Source: Flagellimonas chongwuensis
GTDB lineage: Bacteria > Bacteroidota > Bacteroidia > Flavobacteriales > Flavobacteriaceae
Assembly: GCF_013376415.1 (NCBI RefSeq)
Contig: NZ_WYET01000009.1
Span: forward strand, 62,001 to 126,000
Length of the DNA stretch: 64,000 bases
Direction of reading: 5' to 3'
The translations under genes and the position numbers were made by a program. This document shows positions 26,687 to 34,160 of the stretch, piece after piece (positions within the stretch are counted from its first letter, which is position 1; every line of letters starts with the position of its first letter). A model generated the notes under the pieces. It was not told the DNA's origin and ran no database searches. It saw nothing but the letters and a program-made list of their open reading frames with translations.

Positions 26687-26932
26687 TCAAGTTGAATTTA
26701 AGGTATTCCAAAAATACACTTTTACTTGTTTTAATCATTGGTTTTCAAAAGCAAGGATTTTGCAAATGGAATTTATATGTAAATGCTCTTATGGTAAGAA
26801 TTCTCAAAAAAGAGTCCATTCTGTAAAATAATGTGCAGTGAAAATCTCTTTTTTGAAAAAAATCAAAAAAAATTTAGGAATCTCTGTCTGTTTCCGATTG
26901 AATACCTAAATTAGCCGACAATTAACAATGAG
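26687..26932. other. Intergenic region between gldA and the aromatic leader
   Basis: First part of a 377-bp gene-free stretch. It holds the candidate gldA -7 box on the minus strand (26709-26716) and A/T-rich DNA. A plus-strand promoter for the leader must lie here; TAAATTAG at 26907-26914 is the nearest -7-like element but has a mismatch and no convincing -33 partner. Nothing else was recognised. Confidence 0.5.
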
Positions 26933-27004
26933 ATGACAAACACGTATTTCTGGAACCGTTTTTATTTTTACTTCTTTTTTGAGAGAGGTACGGGACTATT
27001 ATAG
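26933..27004 (+). CDS. Phe/Tyr-rich leader peptide (attenuator of the aromatic operon)
   Basis: A 23-codon reading frame, ATG at 26933 to TAG at 27002. Ten of its residues are aromatic (six Phe, three Tyr, one Trp), concentrated in the core YFWNRFYFYFFF. It stands directly before the prephenate dehydratase operon and ends 26 nt before an intrinsic terminator. Composition and position are those of the enterobacterial pheL leader (Phe-rich, ahead of pheA) although the sequence is unrelated. The expected role is to time transcription: scarce charged tRNA-Phe or tRNA-Tyr stalls the ribosome in the codon run and lets an antiterminator form. A second ATG at 26928 is followed at once by a stop and is not the start. 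Confidence 0.82.
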   Translation: MTNTYFWNRFYFYFFFERGTGLL

Positions 27005-27039
27005 ATACGTTTAAAGTATAACCAATTTATAAAGTCCCG
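26991..27039 (+). promoter_or_regulatory. Predicted antiterminator pairing
   Basis: CGGGACT at 26991-26997, within the last leader codons, is complementary to AGTCCCG at 27033-27039, the 5' arm of the terminator. Pairing of these two segments excludes the terminator. A ribosome that reaches the leader stop codon (27002) would cover the first segment. Additional weak pairings ACGTAT (26942) with ATACGT (27005) and CCGT (26956) with ACGG (26990) could act as the protector helix. Confidence 0.65.
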
Positions 27040-27060
27040 ATACATCGGGACTTTTTTTTT
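27031..27060 (+). terminator. Attenuator terminator before pheA
   Basis: AAAGTCCCGA, loop TACA, TCGGGACTTT: a 10-bp perfect stem followed by a run of T to 27060. It lies only 3 bp before the prephenate dehydratase start codon. No upstream gene on this strand would need it, so it is a regulatory terminator in the leader. Confidence 0.92.
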
Positions 27061-27063
27061 GCA

Positions 27064-27891
27064 ATGGAATTAAAAGTTGCCATACAAGGAATAAAAGGGT
27101 CGAACCACCATCAGGTGGCCACGGATTTTTTCGGAGAAAACATTGAATTGCTCGAGTGCAACTCTTTTGATGCCGTAATCGATAGTTTGATCATAGGTGC
27201 TGCGGACAAAGGTATTATGGCCATTGAGAATTCTATAGCCGGTTCTATTATTCCAAACTACAATTTAGTGTACCACAACAATATCCATGTGATCGGGGAG
27301 CATTACTTGAACATTCACCATAACCTTATGGTTATGAAAGGGAAAACTTTTGATGACATCCAAGAGGTACATTCGCACCCTATGGCATTGTTGCAGTGTA
27401 AGGAGTTTTTCAAAGCGCATCCACAAATCAAATTGGTGGAAAGTGTGGACACGGCCGAGACAGCGAAAAGAATCAAAGAGGAAGAACTGGGCCATATTGC
27501 TGCAATTGCACCAAAAATGGCAGCTGAATTATATGATTTGGAAATTATTGCCGATAACATCCAGACCATAGTGAACAATTCTACGAGGTTTATTGTTCTT
27601 AAAAAACAGAATAAAGTGTTGCCAGAGGAAGAAATCAACAAGGCATCAATACGATTTATCACAGATCATAAAAGAGGTAGTTTGGCAACGGTTTTAAATG
27701 TGATGAGCGATTGCAATATGAACCTGACCAAAATCCAGTCCCTACCTGTAATCGAGACCCCTTGGAAGTATGCTTTTTTCGTTGACGTGACTTTTGATAA
27801 GTACAAGCATTTTGCCAAAACCAAATCTTTAATGCAGATCATGGCAGAGGATTTCACGGTTTTGGGAGAATATAAAAATGCATTGTTGTAA
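27064..27891 (+). CDS. pheA: Prephenate dehydratase
   Basis: Converts prephenate to phenylpyruvate, the committed phenylalanine step. It is a stand-alone dehydratase of 275 residues: catalytic domain 1-185 with ENSIAGSI (55-62) and the TRF motif (NNSTRF, 172-177), then an ACT domain 193-275. In Phe-binding ACT domains the motifs are GALV and ESRP; here they read GSLA (205-208) and QSLP (225-228), so feedback by phenylalanine may be weak or different. No chorismate mutase is fused; that domain is on the DAHP synthase three genes downstream. The gene is first in a tight operon under the leader attenuator and overlaps the next gene by 1 bp. Confidence 0.92.
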   Translation: MELKVAIQGIKGSNHHQVATDFFGENIELLECNSFDAVIDSLIIGAADKGIMAIENSIAGSIIPNYNLVYHNNIHVIGEHYLNIHHNLMVMKGKTFDDIQEVHSHPMALLQCKEFFKAHPQIKLVESVDTAETAKRIKEEELGHIAAIAPKMAAELYDLEIIADNIQTIVNNSTRFIVLKKQNKVLPEEEINKASIRFITDHKRGSLATVLNVMSDCNMNLTKIQSLPVIETPWKYAFFVDVTFDKYKHFAKTKSLMQIMAEDFTVLGEYKNALL

Positions 27892-29033
27892 TGATAACAG
27901 CAGATAGATTAAATACCGTACAGGAGTATTACTTCTCCAAAAAACTGAGAGAAGTGAGGGAATTGATGGCCCAAGGAAAACCAATCATCAATATGGGGAT
28001 TGGCAGTCCAGATTTGGCTCCATCACCACAGGTGCTGGAAACCCTTCGGGATTCCATTATCGAGGCTGGGGCACATCAGTATCAAAGCTATCAAGGGTTG
28101 CCGCAGCTACGGGAGGCCATTGCAGATTTCTATCAGCAGAAATTTGAGGTAAGCGTAGACGCATCCACGGAGATTTTGCCATTAATGGGTTCCAAAGAAG
28201 GAATCATGCACATCAGCATGGCCTTTTTGAATGAAGGCGATGAGGTTCTGCTGCCCAACCCAGGATACCCAACATATGCATCGGTGACCAACTTGGTGGG
28301 CGGAAAAGCTGTTACTTACGATTTGAAGGCTGAAAATGGTTGGTTTCCAGATTTAGGGGAACTGTCCGAAAAAGACCTATCCAAGGTAAAATTGATGTGG
28401 GTCAGTTATCCACATATGCCCACAGGTGCAACAGCGACCAAGGAGCAATTGGTATCGTTGGCGGAGTTTGCCAAACAAAATGAGATTCTTTTGGTAAACG
28501 ACAATCCGTACAGTTTTGTGCTGGCGAATAATCCGACCAGCATACTTTCAATCGAGGGAGCGAAAGAATGCACCTTGGAATTGAACAGTTTAAGCAAGAC
28601 ATTCAACATGGCAGGTTGGCGTGTTGGGATGGTACTAGGGAGTGCAGAGCACATCAACGCAGTGTTGAAAGTAAAGAGTAATATGGATTCTGGAATGTTC
28701 TACGGCATTCAAAAAGGCGCCATTGCAGCATTACAAAGTGGACCTGAATGGTTCGAAGAGTTGGACAAGGTGTATACCAAGCGACGTGAATTGATGTTCC
28801 AATTGGCCGATAAATTAGGTTGTACGTATGATAAAAATGCCGTAGGCATGTTTGTATGGTGCAAGTTACCGGAAGGCGCCAAGGCTTCGGAAGAATTCAT
28901 AGATGAAGTGCTGCACGATAAAGATATTTTTATTGCTCCGGGAACCATATTCGGAAGCAATGGCGAAGGCTACATTCGTTTTTCACTTTGCGTGAGCGAA
29001 GAAAAAATCAAAGAAGCCATAGAAAGATTTTAA
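27891..29033 (+). CDS. Class I/II aminotransferase (aromatic)
   Basis: Fold-type I PLP aminotransferase of 380 residues. GIGSPDLAPSP near the start, NDNPYSFVL (pyridine-binding Asn/Asp region) and the cofactor lysine in NSLSKTFNMAGWRVG are clear. Its ATG overlaps the stop of pheA. Position between prephenate dehydratase and prephenate dehydrogenase strongly suggests it transaminates phenylpyruvate and 4-hydroxyphenylpyruvate to Phe and Tyr, or prephenate to arogenate. By sequence alone it could also be grouped with LL-diaminopimelate or aspartate aminotransferases. Confidence 0.88.
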   Translation: MITADRLNTVQEYYFSKKLREVRELMAQGKPIINMGIGSPDLAPSPQVLETLRDSIIEAGAHQYQSYQGLPQLREAIADFYQQKFEVSVDASTEILPLMGSKEGIMHISMAFLNEGDEVLLPNPGYPTYASVTNLVGGKAVTYDLKAENGWFPDLGELSEKDLSKVKLMWVSYPHMPTGATATKEQLVSLAEFAKQNEILLVNDNPYSFVLANNPTSILSIEGAKECTLELNSLSKTFNMAGWRVGMVLGSAEHINAVLKVKSNMDSGMFYGIQKGAIAALQSGPEWFEELDKVYTKRRELMFQLADKLGCTYDKNAVGMFVWCKLPEGAKASEEFIDEVLHDKDIFIAPGTIFGSNGEGYIRFSLCVSEEKIKEAIERF

Positions 29034-29035
29034 TT

Positions 29036-29896
29036 ATGAAAGTAGTCATCATAGGAGTTGGGTTGATTGGCGGTTCTTTTGCCAAGGATGTAAAAAAGGT
29101 GCATCCTGAAGCGGAAATTATTGGAGTGGACAAAAGTGATGCTCATTTGGAAGAGGCACTTCAACTTCAAATCATAGATAAAAAGGGCGACTACCAAGAT
29201 TTGGCGACCGCTGATTTGGTCTACGTAAGCATCCCTGTGAACGTCTTAGTGGCCGAACTATCTAAAATTTTGGATGCTGCCGGAGATGAAACCGTGGTGA
29301 TGGATGCAGGCTCCACCAAACGCTTGATTTGTCAGCAAGTTGCCGACCATCCTAAACGAAGAAATTTTATGGCCTGTCACCCCATTGCAGGAACCGAGTT
29401 TTCTGGTCCGACCGCAGCTTTGGAAGGATTGTATAGTGGCAAAACCATGATTATTTGCGAGGTCGAAAAAACTGCCTTTAAACTTCAGGAACCAGCATTG
29501 GCCATTTTTCAGGAGATTGGTATGCGAATCCGCTATATGAACCCAGAGGCCCATGACAAACACATTGCCTACGTCTCTCATTTATCACACATTAGCTCTT
29601 TTATGTTGGGAAAGACAGTTATTGAGAAAGAAAAAAATGAGCGTGATATTTTTGACATGGCCGGGAGTGGTTTTGAAAGCACCGTTCGACTTGCAAAAAG
29701 TTCACCGGATATGTGGACACCGATTTTTGAGCAGAACAAGGACAATGTTGTGGAAACGTTGGAAGAGTATATCGAGAACCTCACAAGGTTCAAACAACTG
29801 ATCGTGGACAACGATTTTGAAAATGTCCATCAAGAAATGAGTAATACCAATAAAATAAAACAAATACTAAAAGGAATACCACTTACAAAAAAATAG
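29036..29896 (+). CDS. tyrA: Prephenate dehydrogenase
   Basis: NAD(P)-dependent oxidative decarboxylation of prephenate (or arogenate) toward tyrosine. The 286-residue protein has the nucleotide loop GVGLIGG (7-13), the catalytic-region HPIAGTEFSGP and the helical domain SHLSHISSFML. ATG 29036, 2 bp after the aminotransferase stop, gives the family start MKVVIIGVGLIGGSF; an upstream in-frame GTG would only add residues overlapping the previous gene. It has no ACT domain, so tyrosine feedback through such a domain is not expected; control may rest on the attenuator. Confidence 0.92.
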   Translation: MKVVIIGVGLIGGSFAKDVKKVHPEAEIIGVDKSDAHLEEALQLQIIDKKGDYQDLATADLVYVSIPVNVLVAELSKILDAAGDETVVMDAGSTKRLICQQVADHPKRRNFMACHPIAGTEFSGPTAALEGLYSGKTMIICEVEKTAFKLQEPALAIFQEIGMRIRYMNPEAHDKHIAYVSHLSHISSFMLGKTVIEKEKNERDIFDMAGSGFESTVRLAKSSPDMWTPIFEQNKDNVVETLEEYIENLTRFKQLIVDNDFENVHQEMSNTNKIKQILKGIPLTKK

Positions 29897-29904
29897 AGAG
29901 TATT

Positions 29905-30987
29905 ATGGAAAACAAAAAGGAAATGAGGAAATGGTTGGATGACATGAATTTAGATCATCCCTTGGTAATTGCAGGTCCATGTAGTGCCGAAACCGAAGAT
30001 CAAGTGCTGAAGATTGCACATGAACTTAAAGATACCGACGTGAATTACTATCGCGCCGGAATCTGGAAACCAAGAACTCGTCCTGGAAACTTTGAGGGAG
30101 TTGGAGCCATTGGATTAAAGTGGTTGCAAAAAGTCAAGGAAGAAACAGGTTTGAAAACCGCTACCGAGGTGGCCAATAGGGCACACGTTGATTTGGCATT
30201 GGAGTATGATGTGGATTTGTTATGGATCGGTGCACGTTCCACCGTAAGTCCATTTATTATCCAAGAAATTGCAGATGCATTGGAAGGGACCGATAAAATT
30301 GTGTTGGTAAAGAACCCGGTAAATCCGGACCTTTCCTTGTGGTTGGGTGCTGTTGAGCGTTTGTACTCTGCCAATATTGAAAAATTGGGAGTGATCCACA
30401 GAGGGTTCTCCACATATGAAAAGACGAAGTATAGAAACATTCCAGAATGGCAATTGGCCATTGAATTGCAAACCAAGTTTCCTGACCTTCCCATCATTAA
30501 TGACCCTAGCCACATTACCGGTAAGCGTGATATGATTTTTGATGTATCCCAAACCGCATTGGACCTGAACTTTGATGGTTTGATGATCGAAACACACTAC
30601 GATCCGGACAATGCTTGGAGTGATGCTGCACAGCAAGTAACCCCCAAAACATTGGTTCAGATTATGAAAGATCTTCGAATTAGAAAGGAAACTGATGAGG
30701 AAGCCGAATACAACAGCAAGTTGACCAACCTTAGGGCACAAATTGATGTGTTGGACAATCAATTGATTGATTTGCTAGGTAAAAGAATGAAGGTTTCCGA
30801 TGGCATCGGTGAATTGAAAAAACAAAAGAACGTTGCCGTACTTCAGAGTAACCGATGGAACGCCATTTTGGGAAACATGATCTTGGAAGGAGAGCAAAGA
30901 GGCTTGAGCGAAGAGTTTATCTTAAAAATGTTCAAAGCGATTCACCAAGAATCCATCAACCACCAAGAAAAGATAATCAACGCATAA
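29905..30987 (+). CDS. aroF: Bifunctional DAHP synthase / chorismate mutase
   Basis: A 360-residue fusion. Residues 1-265 are a type I-beta (KDO8PS-like) DAHP synthase, with AGPCSAE at 23-29, RAGIWKPRTRPG and NDPSHITGKRD, catalysing the first shikimate step from PEP and erythrose 4-phosphate. Residues about 270-360 are an AroQ chorismate mutase (LRAQIDVLDNQLIDLLGKRMKVSDGIGELKKQKN). The fused mutase provides prephenate for the pheA and tyrA products of the same operon. In such fusions the mutase domain commonly makes the synthase sensitive to prephenate or chorismate. The gene is last in the operon, 8 bp after tyrA, and a long terminator follows. Confidence 0.93.
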   Translation: MENKKEMRKWLDDMNLDHPLVIAGPCSAETEDQVLKIAHELKDTDVNYYRAGIWKPRTRPGNFEGVGAIGLKWLQKVKEETGLKTATEVANRAHVDLALEYDVDLLWIGARSTVSPFIIQEIADALEGTDKIVLVKNPVNPDLSLWLGAVERLYSANIEKLGVIHRGFSTYEKTKYRNIPEWQLAIELQTKFPDLPIINDPSHITGKRDMIFDVSQTALDLNFDGLMIETHYDPDNAWSDAAQQVTPKTLVQIMKDLRIRKETDEEAEYNSKLTNLRAQIDVLDNQLIDLLGKRMKVSDGIGELKKQKNVAVLQSNRWNAILGNMILEGEQRGLSEEFILKMFKAIHQESINHQEKIINA

Positions 30988-31013
30988 CAAGATTTTTTAA
31001 GCTGGTATTTCTA

Positions 31014-31062
31014 AAGCCGCCCTTGGTTAAAATTAATTTGACACCAAGGGCGGTTTTTTTTG
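31014..31062 (+). terminator. Terminator of the aromatic operon
   Basis: AAGCCGCCCTTGGT pairs with ACCAAGGGCGGTTTT across a 19-nt loop, followed by T-rich sequence. It lies 26 nt past the operon's last stop codon. Confidence 0.85.
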
Positions 31063-31120
31063 TTTTAAACTGTAACAATCAAGAAAAAGGGTCATCTTTC
31101 AAAAGTAAAAACACTCTATC

Positions 31121-31795
31121 ATGAAAAAAATATACACACTGAGCCTTCTATTGTTGCCATTAGTCATGTTTTCACAACGAATCATTGATACGGAAGTGGG
31201 GGAATTCAACAAAATCAAGGTTTTTGATTTAATCGAGGTCAATTTGATTCAATCTGATGAGAACAGGATTATGATCAAAGGCTGGAATGTTGACGATATC
31301 CAATGGGTCAACAAAAACGGGGTCTTGAAACTGAGAATGCAATTGGACAAAAAGTTTCAGGGCGAGGATACTATGATCGAAGTCTATTATACCAATCTCG
31401 ATGTTATAGATGGTAACGAAGGTGCCCAAATCACCTGTAACGAGATGGTGCAAAAGAGTAAAATTGAGTTGCGGGCCCAAGAGGGCGCTATGATCCGCAT
31501 AGGTATGGATGTTGATTACGCAGAAGTGCGTGCCGTTACAGGAGGAATTGTAAAAGCATCCGGATTGGCCAAAAACCAGAGTGTTGTATTGAACACGGGC
31601 GGAATTTTTGAAGGTCGTGAGCTTAGGACCACTACTACCGATGTTAAAATTTCAGCCGGTGGCGAAGCCGATGTATTTGCTTCGGAAATGGTAGATATCA
31701 ATGTAAAGGCCGGGGGCGATGTTTATGTATACGGAAATCCAGAAACGGTCCATAAAAAAACTTTTGTAGGCGGAAGAGTCTATATTAAGGATTAA
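31121..31795 (+). CDS. GIN-domain (DUF2807) secreted protein
   Basis: A 224-residue protein with signal peptide MKKIYTLSLLLLPLVMFSQR (cleavage near residue 19) followed by a repeat-rich beta structure: FNKIKVFDLIEVNLIQSDEN, then Gly/Asn-turn repeats such as RAQEGAMIRIGMDVDYAEVRAV. The same fold family as the lipoprotein at 22304-23107, but without a lipobox Cys, so it is probably periplasmic or surface-exposed. Function unknown. It stands alone between two strong terminators. Confidence 0.8.
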   Translation: MKKIYTLSLLLLPLVMFSQRIIDTEVGEFNKIKVFDLIEVNLIQSDENRIMIKGWNVDDIQWVNKNGVLKLRMQLDKKFQGEDTMIEVYYTNLDVIDGNEGAQITCNEMVQKSKIELRAQEGAMIRIGMDVDYAEVRAVTGGIVKASGLAKNQSVVLNTGGIFEGRELRTTTTDVKISAGGEADVFASEMVDINVKAGGDVYVYGNPETVHKKTFVGGRVYIKD

Positions 31796-31812
31796 TGAAA
31801 CTTGTTGCCAAC

Positions 31813-31843
31813 AAAAAGCCCTCCAAATTTGGAGGGCTTTTTT
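31813..31843 (+). terminator. Terminator between convergent genes
   Basis: AAAAAGCCCTCCAAA, then TTTGGAGGGCTTTTTT: a symmetrical hairpin with A and T tails, so it can end transcription from both the GIN-domain gene and the minus-strand gene at 31865. Confidence 0.9.
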
Positions 31844-31864
31844 CTTTTCGGCAATCGCCCATAT

Positions 31865-32305
31865 TTATTTTTTAAAGATGTATCGGGTAATAAAAATCCC
31901 TTGCCCGTCACCTTTTCCACCTTCGCTTTCCACGCCACTTACCACAAAGGCCAGTTCCCATCCGTTGGAAACCATGTCGTTGATCATGGAAGTAATCATG
32001 GCGTCGTTGGCCGCAATGTTCTGGAAACGAATACCGCCGATGTTATAAAAGTTCAAAAGTTTGGTTTCCTCGAAATTTTTCACTCGAATCTCGCTCCTGT
32101 CAGATTTGTTCCTTGAGTTATCATCCTCGGTCTGGACACTCGTAAATTCTTTGTAATCTTTCTCTTCCAGCGCATTAATGATTCTTGATCTTCCCAATCC
32201 ATTGGGTACAATGGACTCCACACTGGTAATTACATGGTACTGTTGCGCACTCATGGTAAACGTAGCTGCAAAAAGTACTACTGCAGCCAAAACGATTTTT
32301 TTCAT
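31865..32305 (-). CDS. Secreted protein of unknown function
   Basis: A 146-residue protein with a clear signal peptide (MKKIVLAAVVLFAATFTMSAQ). The mature part is polar and charged, with SIVPNGLGRSRII, a segment rich in Asp, Glu and Lys, then FYNIGGIRFQNIAANDAMI and NDMVSNGWELAFV. No known domain was recognised. The GWELAFVVSG...FITRYIFKK tail resembles small conserved flavobacterial secreted proteins. Divergent from rsgA; a TATCTTTG -7 box lies on the minus strand at 32340-32347. Confidence 0.75.
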   Translation of the reverse strand: MKKIVLAAVVLFAATFTMSAQQYHVITSVESIVPNGLGRSRIINALEEKDYKEFTSVQTEDDNSRNKSDRSEIRVKNFEETKLLNFYNIGGIRFQNIAANDAMITSMINDMVSNGWELAFVVSGVESEGGKGDGQGIFITRYIFKK

Positions 32306-32339
32306 AATAGATTAAGTTAATGATTGTTAAAACTGTTAA

Positions 32340-32347
32340 CAAAGATA
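32340..32347 (-). promoter_or_regulatory. Promoter -7 box (TATCTTTG, minus strand)
   Basis: Exact TAnnTTTG on the minus strand, 35 bp before the start codon of the secreted protein gene. No clear -33 partner. Confidence 0.45.
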
Positions 32348-32400
32348 TACGACGAATAAGCAGTAATATTGTTTCTTTGTAATCAAAATATAAACAAATA

Positions 32401-33339
32401 GTGAACGGAACTGTTTATAAATCAACTGGAAGCTGGTATACCGTAAAATCTTCGGATGGAGAGTTTTACGAATGCCGTATCAAAGGAAAGTTCCGGACAC
32501 AGGGCATAAAAAGTACCAATCCTGTTGCTGTGGGAGACGTGGTCGAATTCCATCTGGAGAATATTGGAGATGAGACCATCGGTGTAATTTCTGAAATCGG
32601 GGAGCGTAAGAATTATATCGTCCGTAGATCGGTAAAACTATCCAAACAGACCCATATCATTGCATCCAATCTGGACCAAGTATTTCTATTGGTCACATTG
32701 AACAACCCTCCAACATTTACCAGTTTTATTGACCGTTTTCTGGTAACTGCGGAAGCTTATGACATTCCCGTGATATTGTTGTTCAATAAGATGGATTCCT
32801 ATTCCGAAGAAGAAAAATTCGAAGTTCATTGGTTGATGGACCTTTACTCGAAAATCGGGTACAAGTGCATACCGATTGAGGCCAAGCAGGGCAAGAACGT
32901 GGATAAGGTCAAGGAATTGATGCTCGGTAATACGAGTATGTTTGCAGGACATTCCGGAGTGGGCAAATCAACTTTGGTGAACGCTTTGGAAACGGGGCTC
33001 GAATTAAAGACAGCGGAGATTTCCGAACAGCACATGCAAGGACAGCACACCACCACCTTTGCCGAAATGTACGACCTATCTTTTGATGCACGTATTATTG
33101 ATACACCCGGTATAAAGGGATTCGGTATCGTGGATATGGACAAGTATGAAATTGGTGATTATTTCCCAGAATTCTTTGAATTGAAATCCGACTGTAAATT
33201 CAATAATTGCCTGCACTTGGATGAGCCAAAATGTGCGGTAAAAGAAGCCTTGGAGAATGATGAGGTTGCAGCCAGCCGGTACAGGAGCTACGTGCAAATG
33301 GTAACAGGAGATGAAGATAATCCATACAGGGAAAGATAA
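32401..33339 (+). CDS. rsgA: Ribosome small-subunit-dependent GTPase A
   Basis: Circularly permuted GTPase of 312 residues that helps mature the 30S subunit. An N-terminal OB fold is followed by G4 (LLFNKMD), then G1 (GHSGVGKST) and G3 (DTPGIKGFG), and a C-terminal zinc knuckle CKFNNCLHLDEPKCAVKEAL. The order G4-G1-G3 is the YjeQ/RsgA hallmark. It begins with GTG at 32401. The dtd gene starts immediately after the stop with no gap. Confidence 0.93.
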   Translation: MNGTVYKSTGSWYTVKSSDGEFYECRIKGKFRTQGIKSTNPVAVGDVVEFHLENIGDETIGVISEIGERKNYIVRRSVKLSKQTHIIASNLDQVFLLVTLNNPPTFTSFIDRFLVTAEAYDIPVILLFNKMDSYSEEEKFEVHWLMDLYSKIGYKCIPIEAKQGKNVDKVKELMLGNTSMFAGHSGVGKSTLVNALETGLELKTAEISEQHMQGQHTTTFAEMYDLSFDARIIDTPGIKGFGIVDMDKYEIGDYFPEFFELKSDCKFNNCLHLDEPKCAVKEALENDEVAASRYRSYVQMVTGDEDNPYRER

Positions 33340-33792
33340 ATGAGGACAGTATTACAAAGAGTTTCAAAAGCCAGCGTAACCGTTGAGGGAGAATTGATGT
33401 CGTCCATAGGTCATGGGCTTTTAATATTGTTGGGCATTGAAGATGCCGACACCAAAGAGGATATTGATTGGTTGACCAATAAAATTCTCAACCTCCGTAT
33501 TTTCAATGATGAAAATGAGGTAATGAACCGTTCCGTTGTGGATGTGGAAGGCGATATTATCGTGGTAAGTCAATTTACCCTACATGCCCAGACCAAAAAA
33601 GGAAATCGTCCTTCCTACATTAAAGCGGCAAAACCGGATATAGCGATTCCCTTGTATGAAGATTTTGTTCAGGTTTTGGAAGAAAAAATCGGTAAAAAGG
33701 TGGGCACCGGAGTTTTTGGTGCGGACATGAAAGTGGAATTGCTCAATGATGGTCCGGTTACCATTACAATGGATACAAAAAACAAAGAATAA
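33340..33792 (+). CDS. dtd: D-aminoacyl-tRNA deacylase
   Basis: A 150-residue DTD that hydrolyses D-aminoacyl-tRNAs (and Gly-tRNA-Ala), protecting translation. It starts MRTVLQRVSKASVTVEGE, with SQFTLHAQTKKGNRPS and the Gly-Pro motif in NDGPVTITMDT near the C-terminus. It abuts rsgA with no spacer and overlaps the MazG-like gene by 1 bp, forming a small housekeeping operon. Confidence 0.93.
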   Translation: MRTVLQRVSKASVTVEGELMSSIGHGLLILLGIEDADTKEDIDWLTNKILNLRIFNDENEVMNRSVVDVEGDIIVVSQFTLHAQTKKGNRPSYIKAAKPDIAIPLYEDFVQVLEEKIGKKVGTGVFGADMKVELLNDGPVTITMDTKNKE

Positions 33793-34118
33793 TGAATATT
33801 TCAGACGCACAAAAAGCCGTTGATGAATGGATAAACAATCACGGTGTCCGATACTTTAACGAACTGACCAACATGGCACAGCTTACGGAAGAGGTCGGGG
33901 AAGTGGCTCGAATCATTGCAAGACGATATGGTGAGCAGAGTGAAAAGGAATCCGATAAGGCCAAGGATCTGGGAGAGGAGCTTGCCGATGTTGTTTTTGT
34001 GGTACTTTGCCTGGCCAATCAAACAGGTATCGATCTTCAAGAGGCGTTCGAAAAAAAATTGGACTTAAAGACCAAACGCGACCACGACCGTCATCAGAAT
34101 AACAAAAAACTAAAATAA
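33792..34118 (+). CDS. MazG-like nucleotide pyrophosphohydrolase
   Basis: A 108-residue single-domain MazG/all-alpha NTP pyrophosphatase. The metal-binding acidic motifs are EEVGEVARI (near residues 34-42) and GEELADVVFVV (near 65-75). Such proteins hydrolyse non-canonical dNTPs or dUTP-like nucleotides to the monophosphates. The start ATG overlaps the dtd stop by 1 bp. The preferred substrate is not readable from sequence. Confidence 0.88.
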   Translation: MNISDAQKAVDEWINNHGVRYFNELTNMAQLTEEVGEVARIIARRYGEQSEKESDKAKDLGEELADVVFVVLCLANQTGIDLQEAFEKKLDLKTKRDHDRHQNNKKLK

Positions 34119-34160
34119 AGTTGTTCCCTTAAAAGGAGTTTAAGCCCGTTTTTTCTAGTT

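Noticed and set aside
26538-26831. Plus-strand reading frame of 97 codons overlapping the gldA start
   Set aside because: It overlaps the conserved Walker A region of gldA in antisense and has no independent support.
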